This document shows, piece after piece, positions 38,001 to 45,235 of a stretch of 64,000 nt of DNA (positions are counted from its first letter, which is position 1; each line of letters opens with the position of its first letter). The notes under the pieces are model-generated. The model had not been told where the DNA came from. It did no database searches and was given only the letters and a program-made list of their open reading frames with translations. The translations under genes and the position numbers were made by a program. The stretch is from Parasporobacterium sp. (GTDB lineage: Bacteria; Bacillota; Clostridia; Lachnospirales; Lachnospiraceae): positions 1 to 64,000 of the forward strand of contig JAFWOB010000145.1 of the NCBI GenBank assembly GCA_017510065.1. Direction: 5' to 3'.

Positions 38001-38641
38001 ACGCACTATACCGCGAGGAAGAAAAAAAGATTCGTAATCAAAATGAGAGGAAACCTGTCCTGACAGAGGAAGACCTGGAAGCACTGACCGGAGCAGAACG
38101 GGGAAATGCCTATCACAGGTTCCTGGAACTTTACGATTATGGAAAAGATACGGAAGAACAGCTGAGGGAACTGAAAGAAAGCGGAAAACTAAGTAAGGCT
38201 TATGCGGATTCCGTTGATCCGGGCAGGATCCGTCAGTTTCTGGATTCTCCCATCGGCAAACGGATGAAACAGGCATTTCTTTCCGGAAAGCTCTTCCGGG
38301 AACGGCAATTCGTCATGGGAAATCTCGAGGATCTCAATGCCGCAAAAGAAGGGGAAGAAGATATGCCGATCCCTTCTTCGGACTCCCGGATCCCGGATGA
38401 GGAGCTGATCCTGATCCAGGGTATCATTGACGCGTATTTCATAGAAGAAGATCAGGACGGCGTCCCGGGGATCATCCTGGTGGATTACAAGACAGACCGT
38501 ATCCATTCGGAAGAATACTACCGGGAAACCTATTCCCCCCAGCTGGCCGCCTATGCGGACGCGTTGGAGCGAAGCACCGGATATCAGGTGAGAGAAAGGA
38601 TCATCTATTCCCTGGAACTGGGAAAAGAGATCCTGCTGTAA
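35006..38641 (+). CDS. addA: AddA, helicase-nuclease subunit
   Basis: A 1211-residue UvrD-type helicase fused to a RecB-type nuclease. Walker A is AAAGSGKT (residues 25-32), motif II VDEYQDTN, motif III GDIKQSIYRFRMACPDLF, motif V MTMHRSKGLEFPVVFLA and motif VI LLYVAMTRAKEKLII. The C-terminal nuclease motif is ILVDYKTDRI. With AddB it resects breaks to load RecA. ATG 35006 (MADRKWTDAQ) is the family start and lies inside the end of addB; the upstream open frame is not coding. Confidence 0.96.
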   Translation: MADRKWTDAQEEAIHAEGCNILVSAAAGSGKTAVLVERVIRKITDPENPSDIDRLLVMTFTRAAAAQMKSKIFDAIREKLKEQPDNRFLRQQLMKVQNARICTIDSLCAEIVRDHIEEIDLDPGYRLADEAQIRILQADVLQNVLEEMYQEGSEEFLELARYYMDKSDNKLEDIILKLFSFARSHPEPEPWLKALSYPYEEAKTLYSGEIRYEYPDGMKKWMEEYVLFVEDILDNLRSMAEKGLAISEMNYGPEPYANAFRKILVFLAHLADKPFDYRAEALEKFLEEFPSLPAIRKKDMDVDPFLKDAAKELKDLIKKELEELKDSFLYDSLEQVFGQMADCSKAAKAISSLTLRFSAELDAVKKEKKIADFSDIAHYALQVLIRYDEEGKILRDENYDPLFTETADAMACSLDEIIVDEYQDTNYLQEYLVMALSRERFGFPDVFMVGDIKQSIYRFRMACPDLFNEKLRSYVKAGEDRPFDPGRLIILDTNFRSRREVLDVTNLVFSRIMTEETGGIDYQNGHSLSYGGLFGVQEQQDPLFLPEICMIAGSSDQAKYLEGYRIAVRIEELVAGGKYRFSDIAILTQRSDNPQLEEILRKRGIPVIKTSRSGFFDSFEIRLILDLLKIIDNPFQDIPFAAVLFSPLCGATTEDLAQIRLAGEKGSSLFECFSAFCSKDPKFQWFLEKLEEWREKSVCMGLQEFLSFILEDSGLDTILAAMPEGDGRRANAELLKEKAQTFAKGSCTGLFQFLRYLKELQEIEVDFGSAGGPSGEEAVRMMTMHRSKGLEFPVVFLACCGIEYNEQDLRFNVIADRELGLGIEYRDTDTRLIRKTILMQTIRQKQRMELYAEEMRLLYVAMTRAKEKLIITGTDRNLISRIKKWDAQGKIPSGCQPPDAYQVRKIRSHLGLLGMALYKDRETTDLYKLECLESLDLEAERVSEVAEYLEKKQIIKELALDETGFSTIMQQLAFVYPYQGAASAVGKKTASQLENREHDALYREEEKKIRNQNERKPVLTEEDLEALTGAERGNAYHRFLELYDYGKDTEEQLRELKESGKLSKAYADSVDPGRIRQFLDSPIGKRMKQAFLSGKLFRERQFVMGNLEDLNAAKEGEEDMPIPSSDSRIPDEELILIQGIIDAYFIEEDQDGVPGIILVDYKTDRIHSEEYYRETYSPQLAAYADALERSTGYQVRERIIYSLELGKEILL

Positions 38642-38665
38642 TAGAACAGGAAAGGACATTTATTT

Positions 38666-39691
38666 ATGATCGTACCGGAATATCTGAAACCAGGGTGCGG
38701 TATCGGTGTCACGGCACCGAGCCATCCCATTGATAAAGAACCGGATCAGTACCGGTTCCAACATGCTGCCGAGGAGTTGAAGGAGAGGGGATATGACGTG
38801 ACGTTTACCCCCAATGTGTTTGCCGAAGCAGACCGGTTCGGACGAAGCGGGACCGGACAACAGAAAGCAGAAGAACTGCACAGCCTGATCAAAGATCCGA
38901 AGATCAGCGCTGTTTATTCGGCTGCCGGCGGAGATTTCCTCGCAGAGATGCTGCCCTTTGTGGATCTGGATCTTTGCGTTAAAAATCCTAAGTGGATACA
39001 GGGCTATTCCGACAATACATCCCTGCTTTATTATCTGACGACCAAAGGAGATATTGCTACCTCCTATGGTGCCAATTTTGGGGATTTCGGCATGGATCCC
39101 TGGCAGCTGTGTGTCACAAGAGGGCTGGAAGTGCTGGAAGGAACCTGCACAAAACAGAACAGTTTCCGCTATTATCAGGATGGATTTGCCGATCGGGAGA
39201 CAGGGCTGGAAGGATATAGAAATGACCTTCCGGTAAAATGGTGGTCTGTAACAGGCCGGCAGGCATACATGAAAGGAAGGCTTCTCGGAGGCTGCATGGA
39301 TGTGCTTTTAAATCTTGCCGGGACGAAATATGACGGCACCTTGGAATTCATCGGCCGGTACCGGGAGGATGGGATCTTGTGGTATCTGGAAAGCTTTGCG
39401 CTGAACATGGAGCAGATGATGGAAGGCCTTTGGAAAATGAAAGAAATGGGATGGTTTGAACATGCTTCCGGGATCATTTTCGGGCGGCCTCTCTTTTATC
39501 AGACAGAAGGATGGGACGGAACTTTGCTTCCCACCTATGAGGAAGTTTTGTACGAGCGCCTGGGGGATCTTCATATTCCGATCGTTACAGGGGCGGATAT
39601 CGGGCATAAAGGGCCCCAGTTTGTAATGCTCAACGGTATGATGGCGGAAGTATTCTGCAGGTATGGAAAAGGATATGTGAAATACCTGTAG
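38666..39691 (+). CDS. S66-family LD-carboxypeptidase (LdcA/MccF type)
   Basis: A 341-residue serine peptidase of family S66, which includes muropeptide LD-carboxypeptidases and the microcin C-inactivating MccF. LKPGCGIGVTAPSHP at the N-terminus, the AAGGDFLAEMLPFVD oxyanion region, the nucleophile in IQGYSDNTSLLYY, and the histidine in GADIGHKGPQFVMLNG are visible. The last part resembles MccF-like proteins more than cell-wall LdcA, so a detoxifying or peptide-trimming role is equally plausible. It follows addA by 24 bp. Confidence 0.85.
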   Translation: MIVPEYLKPGCGIGVTAPSHPIDKEPDQYRFQHAAEELKERGYDVTFTPNVFAEADRFGRSGTGQQKAEELHSLIKDPKISAVYSAAGGDFLAEMLPFVDLDLCVKNPKWIQGYSDNTSLLYYLTTKGDIATSYGANFGDFGMDPWQLCVTRGLEVLEGTCTKQNSFRYYQDGFADRETGLEGYRNDLPVKWWSVTGRQAYMKGRLLGGCMDVLLNLAGTKYDGTLEFIGRYREDGILWYLESFALNMEQMMEGLWKMKEMGWFEHASGIIFGRPLFYQTEGWDGTLLPTYEEVLYERLGDLHIPIVTGADIGHKGPQFVMLNGMMAEVFCRYGKGYVKYL

Positions 39692-39744
39692 AAAAGTCTC
39701 CGGCATCCCTGGGAAGGTATTTCGGAAAAATCAGGAGGATTGTC

Positions 39745-41448
39745 ATGAAACAGAACTGGAAATTCAGCGAACTTAAGTATGAAAGACCCGACAGTGAACA
39801 GGTGGTAAAGGATCTTCGGGAAACAGCCGAAAAGATCCGCGCCGCGCAAAGCGGGGAGGAAGTGCTTTCTCTAATTATGGAACACGAACAGCGTGACCAG
39901 CAGCTCAGCACACTGCTGTCGATGGTAAATATCCGTCATACGCTGGATACCCGGGATGCGTTTTATGAAAAAGAAAATGAATGGATCGGGCAGACCATGC
40001 CCACTATTCTTCCGGATTCCCTGGCATTGGCCGATGCTATCGCGGAAAGCCCCTTCCGGAGCGAGATTGAAGAAAAACTGGGGAAACAGTTCTTTGCGGA
40101 GGTCGAGCTGCAGAAAAAATGTTTCTGTCCCGAAAATATTCCCCTGATGCAGGCGGAAGCAAAATTGACCGATGAATACCAGAAGATTATGGCCTCCTGT
40201 CAGGTGGAATTCATGGGGGAAAAACGAAACCTCTACGGACTGCAGAAATTCTTCGAACATACGGACCGGGATGTGCGTCGCAGGGCTTTCAAAGCCTATT
40301 CCGACTTTTATCATTCTCATGAGGAACGTCTGGAAGAGATCTGGAGCGAACTGATCCGGATCCGCAATGAAATGGGGCGGAACCTGGGATATGAGAATTT
40401 CATCCCGGTGGGATATATGCAGCAGAGCCGCACGGATTACGGACAGGAGGAAGTGGCTTCCTTCCGGGAACAGGTGAGAACGGAACTGGTGCCTGTCTGT
40501 GAAAAACTGTATCAGGCGCAGGCAAAGCGTCTGGGGATCAACAGGGTCTGCGCTTTCGATGAGAAGATGATCTATCCGGAAGGAAATGCGGTCCCGGCAG
40601 GGGATGATGATTTTATGATCGGCACAGCCCGGCAGATGTATCATGAATTGAGCCCGGAAACGGCTGAATTTATTGATTTTATGATCGATCACGAGATGAT
40701 GGATCTGAAAAATAAACCGGGCAAAGCCTCCACCGGGTACTGTACCATGCTTCCTTCTCTGAAAGCGCCTTATGTTTTTTCCTGCTTCAACCAGACCATC
40801 TTTGACATGCAGGTACTGACCCATGAACTGGGACATGCTTTTGCCGCCTACCGCGCATCCCGGATCCAGCCTCTGCAGAACTATTTCTTTTCTTCCACTG
40901 ACATCGCAGAGATCCATTCCATGTCCATGGAACAATTTACTTATCCTTATGCGGAGCGGTTCTTCGGAAAGGATGCGGATAAATTCCGGTTTGCCCATCT
41001 GCAGGAAGCTCTGACGTTTGTTCCCTTCGGCGTTGCGGTGGATGAATTCCAGCATATCTGCTATGCCCATCCGGAGCTGACTCCAAAGGAACGTACGATG
41101 GAATGGCATAAGCTGGAACGCAAATATATGCCCTGGAGAACCTATGAAGATGATGAATTCATGGAGCGGGGAGGATACTGGTATCATAAGCTGCATATTT
41201 TCCTGTATCCCTTCTATTATATCAGCTATACTCTGACGACCATGGGAGCCATGGAATTCAAAAAGAAATATGCGCAGGATCCGGCATCCGCCTGGAAAGA
41301 CTATCTGGCGCTTACGGATGTGGGAGGCAGCAAAGGTTATCTGGAGACGCTGCACCTGGCAGGTCTGTCCGTACCCTTTGAGCCGGGAGCTGTAGCGCGT
41401 GCTACAGGCTATGCAGTCCGGATCCTGGAAGAGCAGATCGGCAGCTGA
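39745..41448 (+). CDS. M3-family oligoendopeptidase (PepF-like)
   Basis: A 567-residue zinc metallopeptidase. The active-site motif LTHELGHAFAAYRA contains the HExxH zinc ligands, and the third ligand is expected in STDIAEIHSMSMEQF. FVEH-like GEKRNLYGLQKFFEHTDRD and the N-terminal WKFSELKYERPD are seen in M3 family oligopeptidases of Clostridia. It would degrade short cytoplasmic peptides. An AGGAGG site precedes the ATG. It is followed by a 390-bp non-coding gap. Confidence 0.92.
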   Translation: MKQNWKFSELKYERPDSEQVVKDLRETAEKIRAAQSGEEVLSLIMEHEQRDQQLSTLLSMVNIRHTLDTRDAFYEKENEWIGQTMPTILPDSLALADAIAESPFRSEIEEKLGKQFFAEVELQKKCFCPENIPLMQAEAKLTDEYQKIMASCQVEFMGEKRNLYGLQKFFEHTDRDVRRRAFKAYSDFYHSHEERLEEIWSELIRIRNEMGRNLGYENFIPVGYMQQSRTDYGQEEVASFREQVRTELVPVCEKLYQAQAKRLGINRVCAFDEKMIYPEGNAVPAGDDDFMIGTARQMYHELSPETAEFIDFMIDHEMMDLKNKPGKASTGYCTMLPSLKAPYVFSCFNQTIFDMQVLTHELGHAFAAYRASRIQPLQNYFFSSTDIAEIHSMSMEQFTYPYAERFFGKDADKFRFAHLQEALTFVPFGVAVDEFQHICYAHPELTPKERTMEWHKLERKYMPWRTYEDDEFMERGGYWYHKLHIFLYPFYYISYTLTTMGAMEFKKKYAQDPASAWKDYLALTDVGGSKGYLETLHLAGLSVPFEPGAVARATGYAVRILEEQIGS

Positions 41449-41511
41449 TGCCGGAAGCGGGGGGTCATGCGTCTCATGTCGCGTCTGTTTTTCTCCGGCG
41501 TTTTCTTTGTT

Positions 41512-41722
41512 TTCTAATAATCGCCCCCTGAAAAGGGCGTTGTATTAGAAAAAAACATGTTTTCTAAAAAAAGTGCTGTTTTAAGGCGGATTTTTTAGAA
41601 AATGCCCCTGCACAAAACTGATTTTATGTATTTTTCTAAAAATACTGCTGTCAGAAGACTAATATTTTAGAAAACGAATTTTTTTCTAAAACAGAGGGCA
41701 TTATTTCAACCTTTTTTTAGAA
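41512..41722. repeat. Periodic array of TTTTCTAA/TTAGAAAA dyads with invariant 31-nt linkers
   Basis: TTCT cores start at 41512, 41562, 41634 and 41684, each inside TTTTCTAA, and AGAA cores start at 41547, 41597, 41669 and 41719, each inside TTAGAAAA. The distance from TTCT to the following AGAA is exactly 31 nt in all four cases; from AGAA to the next TTCT it is 11, 33 and 11 nt. Each TTTTCTAA...TTAGAAAA pair can form a hairpin of 43 nt with a variable loop. The array lies between convergent genes (the M3 peptidase and asnS), like the array at 10.9 kb. Confidence 0.8.
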
Positions 41723-41786
41723 AATGGCTGTCAAAAGGCATCAATAAACAAAACTCATGCAGCGTGCCCAAACTCAAACTCACGTC

Positions 41787-41817
41787 ATAAAAAACCACCG
41801 GGAGAACCGGTGGTTTT
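41787..41817 (-). terminator. Intrinsic terminator of asnS
   Basis: AAAACCACCGG (41791-41801), a GAGAA loop, and CCGGTGGTTTT (41807-41817) form an 11-bp stem. On the minus strand it is followed by TTTTTT, as expected for termination of asnS. It might also stop rightward transcripts. Confidence 0.85.
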
Positions 41818-41838
41818 GATCTATATGGAAGAAAAATA

Positions 41839-43227
41839 TTATACCAGCTTGCCGGCACATCTCGGATACAGTTCCACGTCACGGATATTGCTGATGCCGG
41901 TGACATACATGATCAGCCGTTCAAATCCCAGACCGAATCCGGAGTGGGTGGTGCTTCCGAAGCGGCGAAGATCCAGGTACCAGGAATACTGCTCTTTGTC
42001 GAGTCCCAGCTCTTCGATCCGTTTCACCAGCAGGTCGTAACGTTCTTCACGCTGGCTGCCTCCGATCAGTTCTCCCACACCCGGTACCAGCATATCTGCT
42101 GCGGCAACGGTCTTTCCGTCGTCATTCTGGCGCATATAGAAAGATTTGATCTCCTTCGGATAATCATACACAAAGACCGGCTTATGGTAGATCTGTTCGG
42201 TCAGATATCTCTCGTGTTCTGTCTGCAGATCGGTTCCCCAATCCACCTTGTATTCAAATGCGTCATTATGCGCTTTCAGGATCTCGACAGCTTCTGTATA
42301 GCTGACTCTGCCGAAATCGGAATCCGCCAGGTTGGTCAAGCGCTCTAACAGGGTCTTGTCATAGAAGTTATTGAAAAATGTAAGTTCTGCCCGGCAGTTC
42401 TCCAGCAGGTGACGGACTACATATTTGATCATGGCTTCCGCTGTGTTCATATCGTCCGTCAGGTCTGCAAAAGCCATCTCAGGCTCTACCATCCAGAACT
42501 CGGCAGCGTGACGCTGGGTGTTGGAATTCTCAGCACGGAAAGTAGGACCGAAGGTATAGACTTTTCCGAATGCCAGGGCGAATCCTTCTGCTTCCAGCTG
42601 TCCGGATACCGTCAGATTGGTCTCCTGGCCGAAGAAATCCTGGGAGAAATCCACTTTGCCGTCTTCTGTCATCGGCGGAGCGGCAGGGTCAAGAGTGGTG
42701 ACCCGGAACATTTCGCCGGCACCTTCGCAGTCACTGCCGGTGATCAGCGGAGTATGGACATAGACAAACCCGTTCTCATGGAAGAAGCTGTGCAGGGCAT
42801 AGGCGGCTTCGCTTCTGACGCGGAACACGGCGTTGAACGTATTGGAACGTGCCCGCAGATGGGGGATCGTTCTCAGAAATTCCAGTGTATGACGCTTTTT
42901 CTGCAGCGGATAATCGGGGTCGCATCCGCCTTCAATCCGCACGGCCTGCGCATGGACTTCCAGGGGCTGCTTGGCACCGGGAGTCAGGACCACTTTGCCG
43001 TCCACGATCACAGAACTGCCGACAGGAAGATTGGCCAGTTCCTTGAAGTTGTCAAATGCACCCGCATCAAGAATGATCTGGAGGTTGCCGAAGCAGCTTC
43101 CGTCGTTTATTTCCAGAAAACCGACATTTTTGGATTCTCTGGATGTTTTTACCCAGCCTGCGACAGTGATCTGGCTGCCGTCTACCGGAAAGTTGCTGAA
43201 TAATGCTTTGAGTTCCGTTCTTTTCAC
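41839..43227 (-). CDS. asnS: AsnS, asparaginyl-tRNA synthetase
   Basis: A 462-residue class IIb synthetase. The N-terminal OB fold ([20 protein letters not shown]) binds the anticodon; motif 2 is in [20 protein letters not shown] and motif 3 in [19 protein letters not shown]. The [21 protein letters not shown] block with no aspartate-specific insertion fits AsnS over AspS. The start is GTG 43227, which has an AAAGGAG site seven bases upstream on the minus strand; the frame stays open above it without similarity. Confidence 0.96.
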   Translation of the reverse strand: MKRTELKALFSNFPVDGSQITVAGWVKTSRESKNVGFLEINDGSCFGNLQIILDAGAFDNFKELANLPVGSSVIVDGKVVLTPGAKQPLEVHAQAVRIEGGCDPDYPLQKKRHTLEFLRTIPHLRARSNTFNAVFRVRSEAAYALHSFFHENGFVYVHTPLITGSDCEGAGEMFRVTTLDPAAPPMTEDGKVDFSQDFFGQETNLTVSGQLEAEGFALAFGKVYTFGPTFRAENSNTQRHAAEFWMVEPEMAFADLTDDMNTAEAMIKYVVRHLLENCRAELTFFNNFYDKTLLERLTNLADSDFGRVSYTEAVEILKAHNDAFEYKVDWGTDLQTEHERYLTEQIYHKPVFVYDYPKEIKSFYMRQNDDGKTVAAADMLVPGVGELIGGSQREERYDLLVKRIEELGLDKEQYSWYLDLRRFGSTTHSGFGLGFERLIMYVTGISNIRDVELYPRCAGKLV

Positions 43228-43364
43228 AATCGTTCTCCTTTGAATCTGCAAAGAATTTTGCAAAAAATTATATAGCATTTGACTCGGAAAGGCAAGCAGT
43301 GCGTATACTGGAAAGAAAAAATAGGGGTACCATAAAAAAATGATTTGTGGTATATATTATTCGG

Positions 43365-43405
43365 CGCATTTTGCATATGGGCTTTTTTGTGTTCGTAAAA
43401 ATGCG
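43365..43405. promoter_or_regulatory. Inverted repeat in the smsC upstream region, possible operator
   Basis: CGCATTTT (43365-43372) and AAAATGCG (43398-43405) form a perfect 8-bp inverted repeat across 25 bp, 42 bp before smsC. A TATAAA at 43414 could serve as a -10, but no good -35 is seen. A regulatory role is plausible and unproven. Confidence 0.3.
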
Positions 43406-43446
43406 GCAAATGTTATAAAAACAAGAAACAGAGAGTAGGGTAATAC

Positions 43447-44166
43447 ATGTTAGAGCTGAAAAATGTCACTTTCCAGGTTTCTGATGAAAAGGATCAGGAC
43501 AAGGAGATCATCAAAGATATCAGCCTTACGATCGAAGACCAGAAATTCATAGCCATCACCGGACCGAACGGAGGCGGAAAAAGTACACTGGCCAAGCTGA
43601 TCGTAGGGATCTATGAACCATCAGAAGGACAAATCCTGTATAACGGAACGGATATCACCCATATGTCTGTTACAGACAGAGCAAAGTTGGGAATCAGTTT
43701 TGCTTTCCAGACACCGGTGCGGTTCAAGGGGATCAAAGTCAAAGACCTGATCAGGCTTGCGGCGGGCAGGGAACTCTCCATTGGAGCCGCCTGTGCTTAC
43801 CTGTCGGAAGTCGGATTGTGCGCAAAGGATTATATTGAAAGAGAAGTAGACGGCAGTCTGTCCGGAGGAGAACTGAAGAGGATTGAGATCGCCCAGCTGA
43901 TCGCCCGCAATACGGAACTTTCCGTGCTCGATGAGCCGGAAGCCGGGATCGATCTGTGGAGTTTCTCCAATCTGATCAAAGTGTTCGAGAAAATGCGGGA
44001 GGACAGAAAACGCAGCATCATCATCATTTCCCATCAGGAGCGGATCCTCGATATTGCGGACGAGATCCTGGTCATGAGAGACGGACAGGTAGCGGATTTC
44101 GGAAAGAAAGACGAGATCCTGCCGGAATTGCTGAAAGGAACTGCCGCCTGTAAGTATTATCAGTAA
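43447..44166 (+). CDS. SmsC/SufC, iron-sulfur assembly ATPase
   Basis: A 239-residue ABC-type ATPase of the SufC group. Walker A is GPNGGGKSTLAK, the signature LSGGELKRIEIAQL and Walker B LSVLDEPEAGIDLWSF. It drives conformational changes in the SufB-like scaffold encoded next. The pair stands alone: no sufD, sufS, sufU or sufE follows. That C-then-B order and the small scaffold match the SUF-like minimal system (SMS) described from archaea and Firmicutes; the assignment is by these features, not by a phylogeny. Confidence 0.88.
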   Translation: MLELKNVTFQVSDEKDQDKEIIKDISLTIEDQKFIAITGPNGGGKSTLAKLIVGIYEPSEGQILYNGTDITHMSVTDRAKLGISFAFQTPVRFKGIKVKDLIRLAAGRELSIGAACAYLSEVGLCAKDYIEREVDGSLSGGELKRIEIAQLIARNTELSVLDEPEAGIDLWSFSNLIKVFEKMREDRKRSIIIISHQERILDIADEILVMRDGQVADFGKKDEILPELLKGTAACKYYQ

Positions 44167-44184
44167 TATTAATCGGAGATAAGA

Positions 44185-45111
44185 ATGGATAAAGTACAAA
44201 GAGACCTTCTGGAGACCGTTGCGGATATTCACGGCGTTCCGGAGGGAGCCTATAACATCAGGGCAAACGGGAAACTGGGAGGAAGAGCCACGACAGCCAA
44301 TATCGATATCGTGACCAAGCAGGACAACCCCGGGATCGATATCATTATCAAACCGGGAACGGTCAATGAAAGCGTACATATCCCGGTCATTATCAGTGAA
44401 TCCGGTCTGTCGGATATGGTCTATAATGATTTTTATATCGGGGAAGGATCCGATGTGGTGATCGTAGCCGGCTGCGGCATTCATAACTGCGGCGACCAGA
44501 GCAGCAGGCATGACGGGATCCATACTTTCCATGTGGGAAAGAACGCGAGAGTCAAATACATCGAAAAGCATTACGGAGAAAAAGATCCGGATGTTTCAGG
44601 CGCCAATATCATGAACCCCACGACTGTAGTTTATGTAGACGAGGGGGGATATATAGAGATGGAAACCACCCAGATCATGGGAATCGATCACACTGTACGG
44701 GATACGAAAGCATACCTGAACGGAGAAGACGCGAAACTGGTGATCCGGGATAAGCTGATGACTCATAAAGACCAGCATGCAGATGCCATTTTTGATGTGG
44801 AAATGAATGGGATCGGAAGCACCTGCGATCTGATTTCCAGAGCAGTTGCGAAGGACGATTCCACCCAGACGTTCAAAGCGGCTATTGTCGGGAACGCCAG
44901 ATGTTCCTCCCATACGGAATGCGATGCGATCATCATGGATAATGCGAAGATCTCGGCCACTCCCGAGATCAAAGCAAATGATCTGGATGCCGCACTGATC
45001 CATGAAGCGGCTATCGGCAGGATTGCCGGTGAACAGCTGATCAAGCTGATGACGCTGGGACTTACGGAGGAAGAAGCAGAGCAGGAGATCATAGCAGGTT
45101 TCCTGAAATAA
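44185..45111 (+). CDS. SmsB/SufB-like iron-sulfur scaffold protein
   Basis: A 308-residue SufBD-family protein, much shorter than the 450 to 480 residues of SufB. The beta-helix core shows GSDVVIVAGCGIHNCG, EKHYGEKDPDVSGANIMNPTT (as adjacent blocks) and MDNAKISATPEIKANDLDAALIHEAAIGRI, where the glutamate-histidine of the cluster-assembly site are conserved. It probably forms an SmsC2B2 complex. It starts 18 bp after smsC. A long inverted repeat follows the stop. Confidence 0.88.
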   Translation: MDKVQRDLLETVADIHGVPEGAYNIRANGKLGGRATTANIDIVTKQDNPGIDIIIKPGTVNESVHIPVIISESGLSDMVYNDFYIGEGSDVVIVAGCGIHNCGDQSSRHDGIHTFHVGKNARVKYIEKHYGEKDPDVSGANIMNPTTVVYVDEGGYIEMETTQIMGIDHTVRDTKAYLNGEDAKLVIRDKLMTHKDQHADAIFDVEMNGIGSTCDLISRAVAKDDSTQTFKAAIVGNARCSSHTECDAIIMDNAKISATPEIKANDLDAALIHEAAIGRIAGEQLIKLMTLGLTEEEAEQEIIAGFLK

Positions 45112-45127
45112 TAACTACAATCAATAC

Positions 45128-45202
45128 GATTTCCATCAGTGAAGGCATATCCGCAAACGCATTCGCTGATTGTTTGCCGGATATGCCTCACTGACGGAAA
45201 TC
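45128..45202. repeat. Long intergenic hairpin with the same 13-nt loop as the hairpin at 15.3 kb
   Basis: A nearly perfect stem of about 30 bp (45128-45158 against 45172-45202; one A bulge on the left, one C bulge on the right, and one G-U type pair) encloses GCATTCGCTGATT at 45159-45171. The stem sequence is unrelated to that of the 15.3-kb hairpin, but the loop and the closing CAAAC/GTTTG pairs match. There is no T tract afterwards. It lies between smsB and the aminopeptidase P gene. Confidence 0.85.
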
Positions 45203-45235
45203 ACATATATTCTAATCATTATTTAAGGAAATGCC

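Noticed and set aside
39871..41355. A 494-residue minus-strand open frame under the M3 peptidase
   Set aside because: Antisense to a gene with an intact HELGH zinc site; the frame has no domain features.
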